Made by a program: the position numbers and the translations under genes. A stretch of 21,064 bases of DNA from NCBI GenBank assembly GCA_001275005.1, contig JWZX01002422.1:1-21064 (forward strand), written 5' to 3'. Below are positions 1 through 6,971 of this stretch, piece after piece (position 1 is the first letter of the stretch; each line of letters opens with the position of its first letter). The notes below the pieces were generated by a model, which worked only from the letters and a program-made list of their open reading frames with translations, ran no database searches and had not been told where the DNA came from. Source of the stretch: Chrysochromulina tobinii (lineage: Eukaryota > Haptophyta > Prymnesiales > Chrysochromulinaceae).

Positions 1-164
1 AGGGTCGAAAATTTACGGCATGGGGCTCGCACCACGACGGCCGGGACGAGAGAGGGCAGTACAATAACTGTGACGGCCTCCCCGCACCACCCCCAAAAGT
101 GTCCTACCCGGTACCGGAACTTGGCTCAACTCAGATGTTCGGAGATTTTCGAGATTTATGACAT
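1..164. other. 3' flank of the GT14 gene, no gene seen
   Basis: This stretch lies just downstream of the stop codon of the minus-strand glycosyltransferase gene. Open frames crossing it are antisense shadows with no recognisable domain. It is AT-richer than the coding DNA beside it. I see no AATAAA on the minus strand here. Confidence 0.4.
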
Positions 165-2123
165 CTATTTGTTGCTGCCGCTTGCTTCCGCTTCCCACGC
201 GCACGCATGGGCCCACTCGGTACAGCACGGCTCGGCGCCGCGCTTGCCCTCGCGGCTGCACCACGCTGCACACGAGCAGCTCGACCCATCGCTGAAGACC
301 ATCCTTGCGAGCCGTGGGGCGGAAGGCTCCGCAACCGTTAACGCCGGCAGCTCTGCTCGCGAGGCGGCCTCGTGTTGGAGCGGGCGACCTGTGGCGCCCG
401 CCGCGCCGGCCGCGTCGAGGGGGATGGGAAGCGGCGACGAGAAGCCGTTCACACCGTAAGGAACACCGTTCACACCCTCGGGGCTGGCCGTTGCGATGCC
501 GCCCTCGGTCGACGGCCTCTCCAACGCTGTGAGGATTAGGCGCGGCTGCTCAAACTTGCCAAATTGAGCCTCTCGCGGCTGCTCGAATTGTTTGGCCATC
601 AAGTCCTCATGCCCAAAATGGACCGGGCGCGACACGAGCACATGGGCGGCCTCCTCAGCCGTTAAGTCGGCGGCTACGCGTTTGCGCTCCTCTGGGCTCA
701 GTGGCGGTCGCATCGTCGTGAGCGTCTCGTCCTCGGCGAGCAGCGTGGTGGCAATGGGTGGCTGGCCGATGGAAGAGAGCAGTCGCTTGGCTGCGGCGAG
801 GACGTCCGCATTCGTGCGGTCCGCATCTCGCGCTCCAGATGATGCGAGCTCGGTATCTCCCGCTCCAGATGATGCAAGCTCGGTATCTCCCGCTGCAGAC
901 GATGATACCTCAGTTGAGACATCTGCGCCGCTTCTCTCGACGAGGTGCTTGGCGGCCATCCACACGTCCCACTCGCGCACAAACGCGATGCCTTCCGCGT
1001 CCTCCGCGTCCACCTTACGTGCAAAGATCGCAGGGGAGCGCGTCACGGATCGGAACAGCTCCCGCGTGAGCACGATAGGTCCTGCCATATGCCGCGTCCC
1101 CACCCGACGCCAGTATGCGTTGGGGTCGCCATACCCGTGCGGCCAGTCGATGTAGCGCAGGTTATGATTGATGAGGCGCCCTTTGAGCGGTGACGCCATC
1201 AACGCCGTCTGCACGAACGCCTCGTCGGCCATGTAGGTATGCCGAAGGTGTGCTGCGAGCTCGACTGCCGTCGACGAATGCACGAGCCAATCAGCGGCAT
1301 CGTGATCGAGCACCACCCATTGCGAGCCGTGGTAGAATGATTTGACGGCCTCGGGCGGTGGTGGTCTATCAAACGCCAACGGCCCGTACACAATCGGGCC
1401 CGAGCGTGCGAAGCAGCAGCGACGGCCCTCGGCGCCGAAAAAGTGCGCAGCCGTCTGGTTGATGACGAGAAAGCCCTCGCCTTCGCACTCAAGCCACGTC
1501 GAAGATCGCATATGCGCGTGCGCTTGGTAGCGCATCGCGTCCGCCTCGGGGTACTTGATCGCCACAAACGAGCGGCCGCGGAAGCCGCCCAAGAAGCTCC
1601 CGAGCTCACTCGCCGTCCGGAGCGCCACGTCCGCGTCACTCAGGTTGACGAAAAAGTCAAAGTGAGGCGCCGCGAGGAGCGCCTTCGACAAGGCTGCGAG
1701 TAACACCTCGACCATCGAAAAGGCGCCCCAGCCCACCGTGCGGCGCTGTCGTATGAACCGCACGTTGCTCTGCGGCCTGTAGCGCGCCTCGAGCGTGTTG
1801 GCCACTGCTGCATCCGTGCGCGCGTCCAGGTGTACGACAAAAAGGTGCGCCGCGTGCCAAAGCACCTGGATGAGGCGTGATATGGTTATGTGTGCGTAGG
1901 AGCGGTGGCCCATGATCAGGTAAGCGATAGAGACGCCGCCCGGCGGCGGCGTTTCCGTGGTGGCAACGAGCGATACGTCCTCTGTCGCGGCAGATTCACC
2001 GAGTTCGCCTTCGGCACCGAGCACGCGATCGATGGCACGATGGCACGCAGCATTGAGCGCTGCGAGCGCGGGCTGCGAGCTGATGGGATCATCGTCGTGG
2101 TCGATGAGGACGACGGGACTCAT
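165..2123 (-). CDS. GT14 family (core-2/I-branching, xylosyltransferase-like) glycosyltransferase
   Basis: This 652-aa protein looks like a GT14 glycosyltransferase, a family that transfers xylose or GlcNAc onto proteins or glycans, usually in the Golgi lumen. The family blocks appear in order: IAYLIMGH (66-73), FVVHLDA (95-101), VGWGAFSMVEVLLAAL (130-145), DFFVNLSDAD (156-165), YHGSQWVVLDHDAADWL (264-280), ADEAFVQTAL (299-308), NLRYIDW (321-327) and a PAIFARK block (364-370). The catalytic domain ends near residue 395. The remaining 250 residues are low-complexity, include three 10-residue repeats, and end in a Cys-rich stretch (616-634, six Cys). The ATG at 2123 is the first in frame, with TAA and TAG upstream. 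No signal anchor is visible, which is odd for a Golgi enzyme; an upstream exon could be missing. The exact donor and acceptor sugars cannot be read from sequence. Confidence 0.82.
   Translation of the reverse strand: MSPVVLIDHDDDPISSQPALAALNAACHRAIDRVLGAEGELGESAATEDVSLVATTETPPPGGVSIAYLIMGHRSYAHITISRLIQVLWHAAHLFVVHLDARTDAAVANTLEARYRPQSNVRFIRQRRTVGWGAFSMVEVLLAALSKALLAAPHFDFFVNLSDADVALRTASELGSFLGGFRGRSFVAIKYPEADAMRYQAHAHMRSSTWLECEGEGFLVINQTAAHFFGAEGRRCCFARSGPIVYGPLAFDRPPPPEAVKSFYHGSQWVVLDHDAADWLVHSSTAVELAAHLRHTYMADEAFVQTALMASPLKGRLINHNLRYIDWPHGYGDPNAYWRRVGTRHMAGPIVLTRELFRSVTRSPAIFARKVDAEDAEGIAFVREWDVWMAAKHLVERSGADVSTEVSSSAAGDTELASSGAGDTELASSGARDADRTNADVLAAAKRLLSSIGQPPIATTLLAEDETLTTMRPPLSPEERKRVAADLTAEEAAHVLVSRPVHFGHEDLMAKQFEQPREAQFGKFEQPRLILTALERPSTEGGIATASPEGVNGVPYGVNGFSSPLPIPLDAAGAAGATGRPLQHEAASRAELPALTVAEPSAPRLARMVFSDGSSCSCAAWCSREGKRGAEPCCTEWAHACAWEAEASGSNK
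826..915 (-). repeat. 30-bp tandem repeat, three units, in the GT14 tail
   Basis: Three consecutive 30-bp units begin at 826, 856 and 886 on the plus strand, each starting TCTC and containing GCTSCAGAYGATG. They encode the acidic/Ser-rich 10-residue unit seen as GDTELASSGA in the protein. Units 1 and 2 are nearly identical and unit 3 is diverged. The length is a multiple of three, so unit gain or loss would keep the frame. Confidence 0.85.
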
Positions 2124-2229
2124 CGCAAAGAGTTAGAGGGTCTAGAGGCGAACCAGGCGAGTGCATGGAACCAAAAATTCGCCTCGGTCCGTTCACTGTG
2201 AATAAATCCTCAAAAGTACTTGAATGTGC

Positions 2230-2235
2230 TTTATT
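2230..2235 (-). terminator. candidate poly(A) signal AATAAA for the membrane-protein gene
   Basis: The plus-strand TTTATT at this place reads AATAAA on the minus strand. It lies about 12 nt after the stop codon of the gene ending at 2248 and about 105 bp before the next minus-strand start. Close spacing suggests 3' end formation here, but the hexamer alone is weak evidence. Confidence 0.35.
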
Positions 2236-2247
2236 CGAGGCTGTGTT

Positions 2248-3144
2248 TCAAGGCATAAAGCCTTGCGAGGTGAGCTCTCTTTCTGCCGCGACGAATCCGG
2301 CGAGCAGAACGACCTCTCCGGCGTTCCCGCTGAGCGCAGTCACCCAAGGCGGCCCCGCATTGCTCAGCAGCTCCACGAGGGCGCATACCCATAGCCAGCG
2401 TCCCGCAACGTCACCCATCGGCCCTGCCAAGGGATTGAAGCCGAGGTCGGCCGAACGGAGCTCGCAGTACATGCGGGCCATGCTGGCGCCCACGACACAG
2501 GTCCACAAGCAAACAAGCACCGCGGGAAGAATCATCCAGGCCAGCGTCGCTGACGATTTGTCGGCAAGGGTGGCACTGACGATCGAACGCATCCACGAGT
2601 TCCTAGGCTCCTTGGGATGCGACTCACGGAGTACGAGCGACGGAGATCTCGCATGATGCAATGTGCCAAGCACCGAAAGACAAAGAGCAGCAACAAATAC
2701 CATGGTTGGGATAATGCTGCCCTCCTGCAGCCATGAAACCCCGGCTCGCGCACCGAGACGCGTGGTCTGCACAGCCAGCAATGGCGTGAGAAATGCATGG
2801 GCATAGAAGCGCGGCTGCGACCATGCGGCAAGCCGTGAAAATGTTGCGTGCGCCTTTGCAGCGTCTGGGAATAGCATGTCGCCGAGTGCAAGGAGGCCAT
2901 TGTCCCAGACGAGAGCAGCAGCCACGGCGATAACGACAAGGCTGCCTACTGATTGGAACCCACCATAAAAACATTGGAGGACACAGAGGACCACGTGACA
3001 GCAAGCGTAAACGCCAAAGCATCGAGAGGCCGCTTTCATAGTAGCCTCTGGTCCTGCGGAAGGCCTGGGCGCCGCCTCTGCAGCAAGAAGAGCTTTAATC
3101 ATTTCGCTCTTTTCGGTCATGGCATCTCGCCGGCCTGCTCGCAT
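2248..3144 (-). CDS. multi-pass integral membrane protein, function unknown
   Basis: The 298-aa product has a charged N-terminus (1-35) and about six hydrophobic segments, near 42-60, 65-83, 113-130, 144-163, 200-222 and 246-262. The block DNGLLALGDMLF (81-92) followed by QPRFYAHAFLTPLL (110-123) resembles a motif I recall from uncharacterised plant and bacterial membrane proteins, of the form YDN-x-ALG then RF-x-HA-x-TPLL; I cannot name the family. The ATG at 3144 is used; a second in-frame ATG at 3120 is possible. It precedes the GT14 gene on the same strand with a 124-bp gap. No catalytic motif is apparent. Confidence 0.7.
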   Translation of the reverse strand: MRAGRRDAMTEKSEMIKALLAAEAAPRPSAGPEATMKAASRCFGVYACCHVVLCVLQCFYGGFQSVGSLVVIAVAAALVWDNGLLALGDMLFPDAAKAHATFSRLAAWSQPRFYAHAFLTPLLAVQTTRLGARAGVSWLQEGSIIPTMVFVAALCLSVLGTLHHARSPSLVLRESHPKEPRNSWMRSIVSATLADKSSATLAWMILPAVLVCLWTCVVGASMARMYCELRSADLGFNPLAGPMGDVAGRWLWVCALVELLSNAGPPWVTALSGNAGEVVLLAGFVAAERELTSQGFMP

Positions 3145-3688
3145 CGTTGGCGGAGCTCACACGCACAGAACGGCTCTCCATGTAGGCTTCAAGGGCGTGT
3201 GAAGATTAACACTCGCCGCCTGGAAAGGTACATAGTAGGGCACGCAGAATTAGGATTAGAGGAGCAGGCACGCATTCACACTTACTGGCCGGCACGTTGG
3301 GCCAAGCGGGAGAGCGGGAGTCTTTACTCATGTATTGACACGGCGTACAGTCGGTAACACATGTGATGCGGTTGTACGGCTCCGCCCGTCGTCCGCTACG
3401 CCTCCAAAAAAACCAAACACAAAACCCCATTGAGTCACCCATGCAAATCTTCACCGCCGCGACAAGAGCCGCGACATGCAAGAGAGAAGCATTGCCGGGT
3501 CCAACCACCAGCAACGTACTCCGGTAAGCGGTATCTTGAAATCTTGCTTGACCACCCCGCACCCGCGCTCCGACCTTAATGCGACTCTCTGTGAAGGCTG
3601 TGAAACATGTCCGTCACGTGAACCGGTTGCGAGGGCCGTGTAGAGAGTGTGGGTCGCCCGTATGGAATGAACTGCCGATCGTCCGAAC
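3145..3688. other. intergenic region, 544 bp
   Basis: This gap separates the 5' end of the membrane-protein gene from the 3' end of the methyltransferase gene, both on the minus strand. It should hold the 3' UTR of one and the promoter of the other. The longest frame (minus, 3206-3562) starts with GTG, has no recognisable domain and looks like chance. I see no clear TATA box, repeat or RNA gene. Confidence 0.45.
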
Positions 3689-4546
3689 CTAATCGTGCGC
3701 ACGGAGCCAAATGCTTAGCCACATGCGGTCAGCCGCCAAGTGTTCGTCGACGACAACAGGCGGCCACGGATAGCTGTCAACTGCAATGAACCCTGCTGCT
3801 TCGCAAAGACAAGCCCATGTGGATGGAGTCATGAAGTGGGCGTACCGTCGGTCATTGTCGATGCCCCAGTCCTCTTCGTCCGTGAAGCAGGGCGGAAGTG
3901 GGTTGAGGCTGAAGAAGATTCCTCCCGGCAATAATTGCCCATGCAGATCGTGGAGGACAGATGGGAGCAGCAACCGGTAGACATGGAAGAGGGAACGTGA
4001 GGCAAAAACGCCTTCAAATCTCAGGGAGCTCACGCTCTCGGGAAATGGATCATGTAGATTAGCGCACACAAGCTGCACCTTCTGTGTATCAGCCCTTTCT
4101 CTGCAAGCTCGCACATACGCTTGGCAAGAATCCAAACCAAGCACGCGATGTCCGGCAGCAGCAAATGCATCAATGCATCTACCGGATCCAAATCCGATGT
4201 CGAGAATGCGGCAGCATTTGTCTGGACTTAGCTTCGTCAACTCTGCAAGGAAGCGGTTGTTCAACTCGTCGTCGTGCGCACCTGGAGCGATGTGGTTTGT
4301 CTCATAATGCAAAGTAGTCTGGAGCGCTGCCGAGACCGGTGTCCCAGGCACGCCACGCTGTTGCAGTGTATATGACAGCGCGACCCCAAGAAACATCACG
4401 GACAGCAACAGCATCGCGCACCACTTGCGCGGTTGAGAGTGCGTGCATGGCGCACTCAACAGGAAACGCGCTCGAGATTTCCCATTTTTAGCAGGGGGAA
4501 AGAGTAAGGTCGACGACCCCACTCGCCGCCGCATCGGAACCCCCAT
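3689..4546 (-). CDS. class I SAM-dependent methyltransferase with N-terminal membrane anchor
   Basis: Numbering is from the ATG at 4546 (285 aa). Motif I, ILDIGFGSGRCIDAFAAAGH, lies at 114-133 and is followed by the acidic strand-2 end GLDS (137-140). LVCANLHDPF (159-168) fits the motif II region. The later strand FEGVFASRSLFHVY (177-190) and post-motif LLPGGIFFSLNP (205-216) complete a Rossmann-type methyltransferase core like Methyltransf_11/25. A hydrophobic stretch, MLLLSVMFLGVALSYTL (45-61), lies before the domain and looks like a signal anchor, so the enzyme is probably on an endomembrane with the catalytic part lumenal. The open frame extends upstream to a TTG; the ATGs at 4546 and 4534 are the likely starts. 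The substrate is unknown. It is head-to-head with the helicase gene. Confidence 0.78.
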   Translation of the reverse strand: MGVPMRRRVGSSTLLFPPAKNGKSRARFLLSAPCTHSQPRKWCAMLLLSVMFLGVALSYTLQQRGVPGTPVSAALQTTLHYETNHIAPGAHDDELNNRFLAELTKLSPDKCCRILDIGFGSGRCIDAFAAAGHRVLGLDSCQAYVRACRERADTQKVQLVCANLHDPFPESVSSLRFEGVFASRSLFHVYRLLLPSVLHDLHGQLLPGGIFFSLNPLPPCFTDEEDWGIDNDRRYAHFMTPSTWACLCEAAGFIAVDSYPWPPVVVDEHLAADRMWLSIWLRAHD

Positions 4547-4639
4547 CTGAACCAAACTCGTGTTTCGCGACAGTGTGTAGCAACTTTGATGTCTCAAATC
4601 TCACAGGCACGAGGTGCCGAGGCGACCGGGTGTGGACTG
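4547..4639. promoter_or_regulatory. compact bidirectional promoter region, methyltransferase/helicase
   Basis: The minus-strand methyltransferase ATG (4546) and the plus-strand helicase ATGs (4589, 4640 and 4643) are separated by only 42 to 97 bp. The two genes must share regulatory DNA, and their 5' UTRs may overlap. No TATA box is evident. This is inferred from gene positions only. Confidence 0.35.
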
Positions 4640-6730
4640 ATGATGGTAAGGTCAGTCTTTCTGCTAATCGCCCTCGCAGAGGGCGTGGGGCGCGCGGCTG
4701 CGCTCGTTGGTCCTCCGCTGCGTCCGTACACTGCTAGCCATGGCGGTGGTGGTGGCCGCGGGCCAGCCAGCCGCGGCAGTAGCCCGGCCAGCCGCGGTAG
4801 CGGCCGTGGCGGCCGCGGCAGCCGCAAGGAAAAGGGCGCCGACTTTGAGGCTAACCGGCAGCTCGACCTGTTCGGCGAGCCAGGCGAGTGGAAGGCGCGC
4901 AAGCGCGCAGATCATTTGCGCGAGTGGCGCTCGCGCACCGAGGCCGTCGCCGACGGCATCGCTCCTGTTGGAGGGGCTGAGGCCGCTGGCGGCCGTCGCA
5001 GCAGCAGCAGCATGTACCGCGGTCCACCGGCGGCCAAGGTCTTCGAGCCCAAGGTCTGGAGCACGGAAGCCGGCGGCGGTCGGCCGGCGGTCTTCTTCGC
5101 CAAGGACGCCTCGAGCTTCGTCGCGGTGGGCGCGTCGGATGAGCTGCAGGCGGCGCTCGCGGCGTCTGGCATCACCAAACCCTCGCACGTGCAGGCGGTG
5201 GGCTTCAAACCGATCCTGCGCGGCGAGGACGTGGCGCTGGCCGATCAGACGGGTTCGGGCAAGACGATCGCGTACCTCGCGCCCCTCGTGCAGAGCCTGC
5301 GAGACGCAGAGCGCGTGAGCGGTCGCACACCCGCGGGGCACGTGCGCGCCGTCGTGCTCACTCCAACCTCTGAGCTCGCGCAGCAGGTGCTTGGGGTGGC
5401 GAAGCGGATCGCAGCGGCGGGCGTGCCGTTCCGTTCGAGCATCATCACGGGCGAGCACAAGTGGCGCACGCAGGCCGAGACCGCCGCAGCGGGCCTCGAG
5501 CTGCTCGTCTGCACACCTGGCCGGCTACGTGCGCACCTGACCGCGGAGAAGGACGGTGTGCCCACGCCTTCCTTCTCGCTCGCGAGCACGACGCACGTGG
5601 TGCTCGACGAGGCGGACCTGCTGCTCGAGGATGCGGACTTTGAGGCGACCTGGCGCCTGCTTCGCGCGGCGCTGCCTGATCGTGCTGCGACCGCGTTCGT
5701 GACTGCGACGCTGCCGGACTGGCTCATCACGCGCGTCCAGAAGGATTTGCCGCTCACCAAGGTACATTGATGATCACTGATTGCCGCTCATCAGTTTCAC
5801 GATAGGCCGCTGATGGCCGCTGACGGCAGGTGCTCAAGGGGCCCTGTGATGACCTGTGATGACCTGTGATGACCTGTGATGACCTGTGATGACCACCTGT
5901 GATGACCACCTGTGATGACCTGTGATGACCCGTGATGACCTCAGGTGCTCAAGGGGCCCGCGCTCCACCGGACGGCTCCCGGCGTGCGCTCGAAGCTCGT
6001 CGACTGCTCGGCGGGTACGAACGACCCGCCGAGCTCGAATCCGGAGGTCGACGAGGGCTTTCAGCGCAAAGGACTCGCACTACTGCGTGAGCTTGAGGCG
6101 GAGCCAGCGAGCCACACGCTCATCTTCTGCAACACGATTGAGTCGTGCCGGCGCGTGGAAAACTTTTTGCACCGGCGCGACCGGCGGGGCGAGGCGTACG
6201 AGGTACGCGCGCTTTACCCTGCGGCAGATTGGCGCAGAGTGCCTCTGTTTGCCTCTGATGTCGCTCCGTGCCTCTGATGGTCGCTGATGGTCGCTGATGG
6301 TCGCTGATGGCAGGCGAGCGTCTTCCACGGTGGGCTAGATGCCGACGCGCGCAAGCGTGCGCTCAACTCCTTCACGGAGGACCGGGGAGATATGATCTCG
6401 CTGCCGAGATTGCTCGTGTGCACGGACCGTGCCTCCCGGGGGATGGACTTTCCTAATGTGGAACATGTGGTGCTCTTCGATTTCCCGCGCGACGGCGTCG
6501 AGTACGTGCGCCGTGTCGGGCGCGCGACGCGCGGCACGCGCGCGCCCGGCCGCGTCACGTCGCTCGTGCAGGGTCGACAGCTCGGCTATGCGCGCGAGTT
6601 GATGAAGGCGGATAGGGAGGGGACTGCCTTGAGCCTCGAAGTGCACGGTGCTCGGAATGAGAATGACACAAGGAACGTCTTCGGACGAGCGAAGAATGAC
6701 AAGAATGACGAGCCGTGGAGGAACGACTGA
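4589..6730 (+). CDS. DEAD-box ATP-dependent RNA helicase, spliced, probably organelle-targeted
   Basis: Joining 4589-5761, 5945-6202 and 6314-6730 gives one 615-aa frame, with both introns in phase 0. The motifs read Q (Q202), I ADQTGSGKT (218-226), Ia PTSELA (259-264), Ib TPGR (309-312), II DEAD (340-343) and III TAT (372-374). After the first intron come LIFCNTIESCRRVENFL (IV), then CTDRASRGMDF (V) and YVRRVGRATRG (VI). The region VCTDRASRGMDF to GRVTSLV recalls plant plastid RH39/RH50 helicases, which act in rRNA maturation; this is recalled similarity, not a search. From the ATG at 4640 or 4643 the N-terminus reads like a signal peptide (MVRSVFLLIALAEGVGRAAA) followed by a basic Gly/Ser/Arg-rich stretch, fitting complex-plastid import. 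Unusual residues are S for R in motif Ia and R for H in motif VI. The 3' end is uncertain: a further intron ending at 6740 is possible. Confidence 0.85.
5762..5944 (+). other. helicase intron 1 (183 bp)
   Basis: The donor GTACAT follows LPLTK, and the acceptor CTCAG precedes GTG CTC AAG, so that LPLTK-VLKGPALHRT continues the helicase. An in-frame TGA shortly after the donor rules out read-through. Most of the intron is 10-bp tandem repeat, and it contains a decoy acceptor at 5829. Confidence 0.8.
5827..5959 (+). repeat. 10-bp tandem array flanked by an 18-bp direct repeat spanning the splice acceptor
   Basis: The 18-mer CAGGTGCTCAAGGGGCCC occurs at 5827-5844 and again at 5942-5959, 115 bp apart. 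Between the copies lies an array of CTGTGATGAC units with a few 13-bp variants. The second copy holds the in-frame acceptor and the start of exon 2. The first copy would read into a stop after a few codons. Confidence 0.9.
6203..6313 (+). other. helicase intron 2 (111 bp)
   Basis: The donor GTACGC follows GEAYE, and the acceptor GGCAG precedes GCG AGC GTC TTC CAC GGT, restoring the helicase block FHGGLDADARKRALNSF. An in-frame TGA at 6275-6277 lies inside. The 3' half is 10-bp repeat. Confidence 0.8.
6271..6310 (+). repeat. 10-bp tandem repeat TCGCTGATGG at the 3' end of intron 2
   Basis: Three perfect units run 6281-6310, preceded by one diverged unit (CCTCTGATGG) at 6271-6280. The array abuts the splice acceptor at 6313. 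Its unit resembles GCCGCTGATG/GCCGCTGACG in the first part of intron 1. Confidence 0.9.
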
Positions 6731-6971
6731 GGGATGACAGATTTCGCGGCATGGGGCGGCCGCGCGGCCCCGGCATCGCCCGAGATACATCGAGGGAGGC
6801 ACTTTTGCGAGCGGGCTTCGAGAACTATGAGGTGTGCAGCGTTGTGCGCGCCGCGCCGCCATGCTGGCCATTGTGCATGGGCACCCCAAGGTGTGCGTCT
6901 CGGTACATGTCAAATTTCTGATGACGAAACTCAACGGTCATTTTAGAGTTAATGGTGTCAGTACTGGCATC

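Noticed and set aside
2201-2206. AATAAA on the plus strand
   Set aside because: No plus-strand gene ends nearby, so it has no transcript to serve.
3206-3562. 118-aa minus-strand frame in the intergenic region
   Set aside because: It begins with GTG, has no recognisable domain and no splice partner in phase; its residues look random.
4664-5458. 264-aa minus-strand open frame opposite helicase exon 1
   Set aside because: The plus strand encodes ordered DEAD-box motifs here, so the antisense frame is a GC-driven shadow.
5843-5940. Repeat array in the helicase considered as a CRISPR array or satellite locus
   Set aside because: Units are 10 bp with no spacers and lie inside an intron of a eukaryotic gene.
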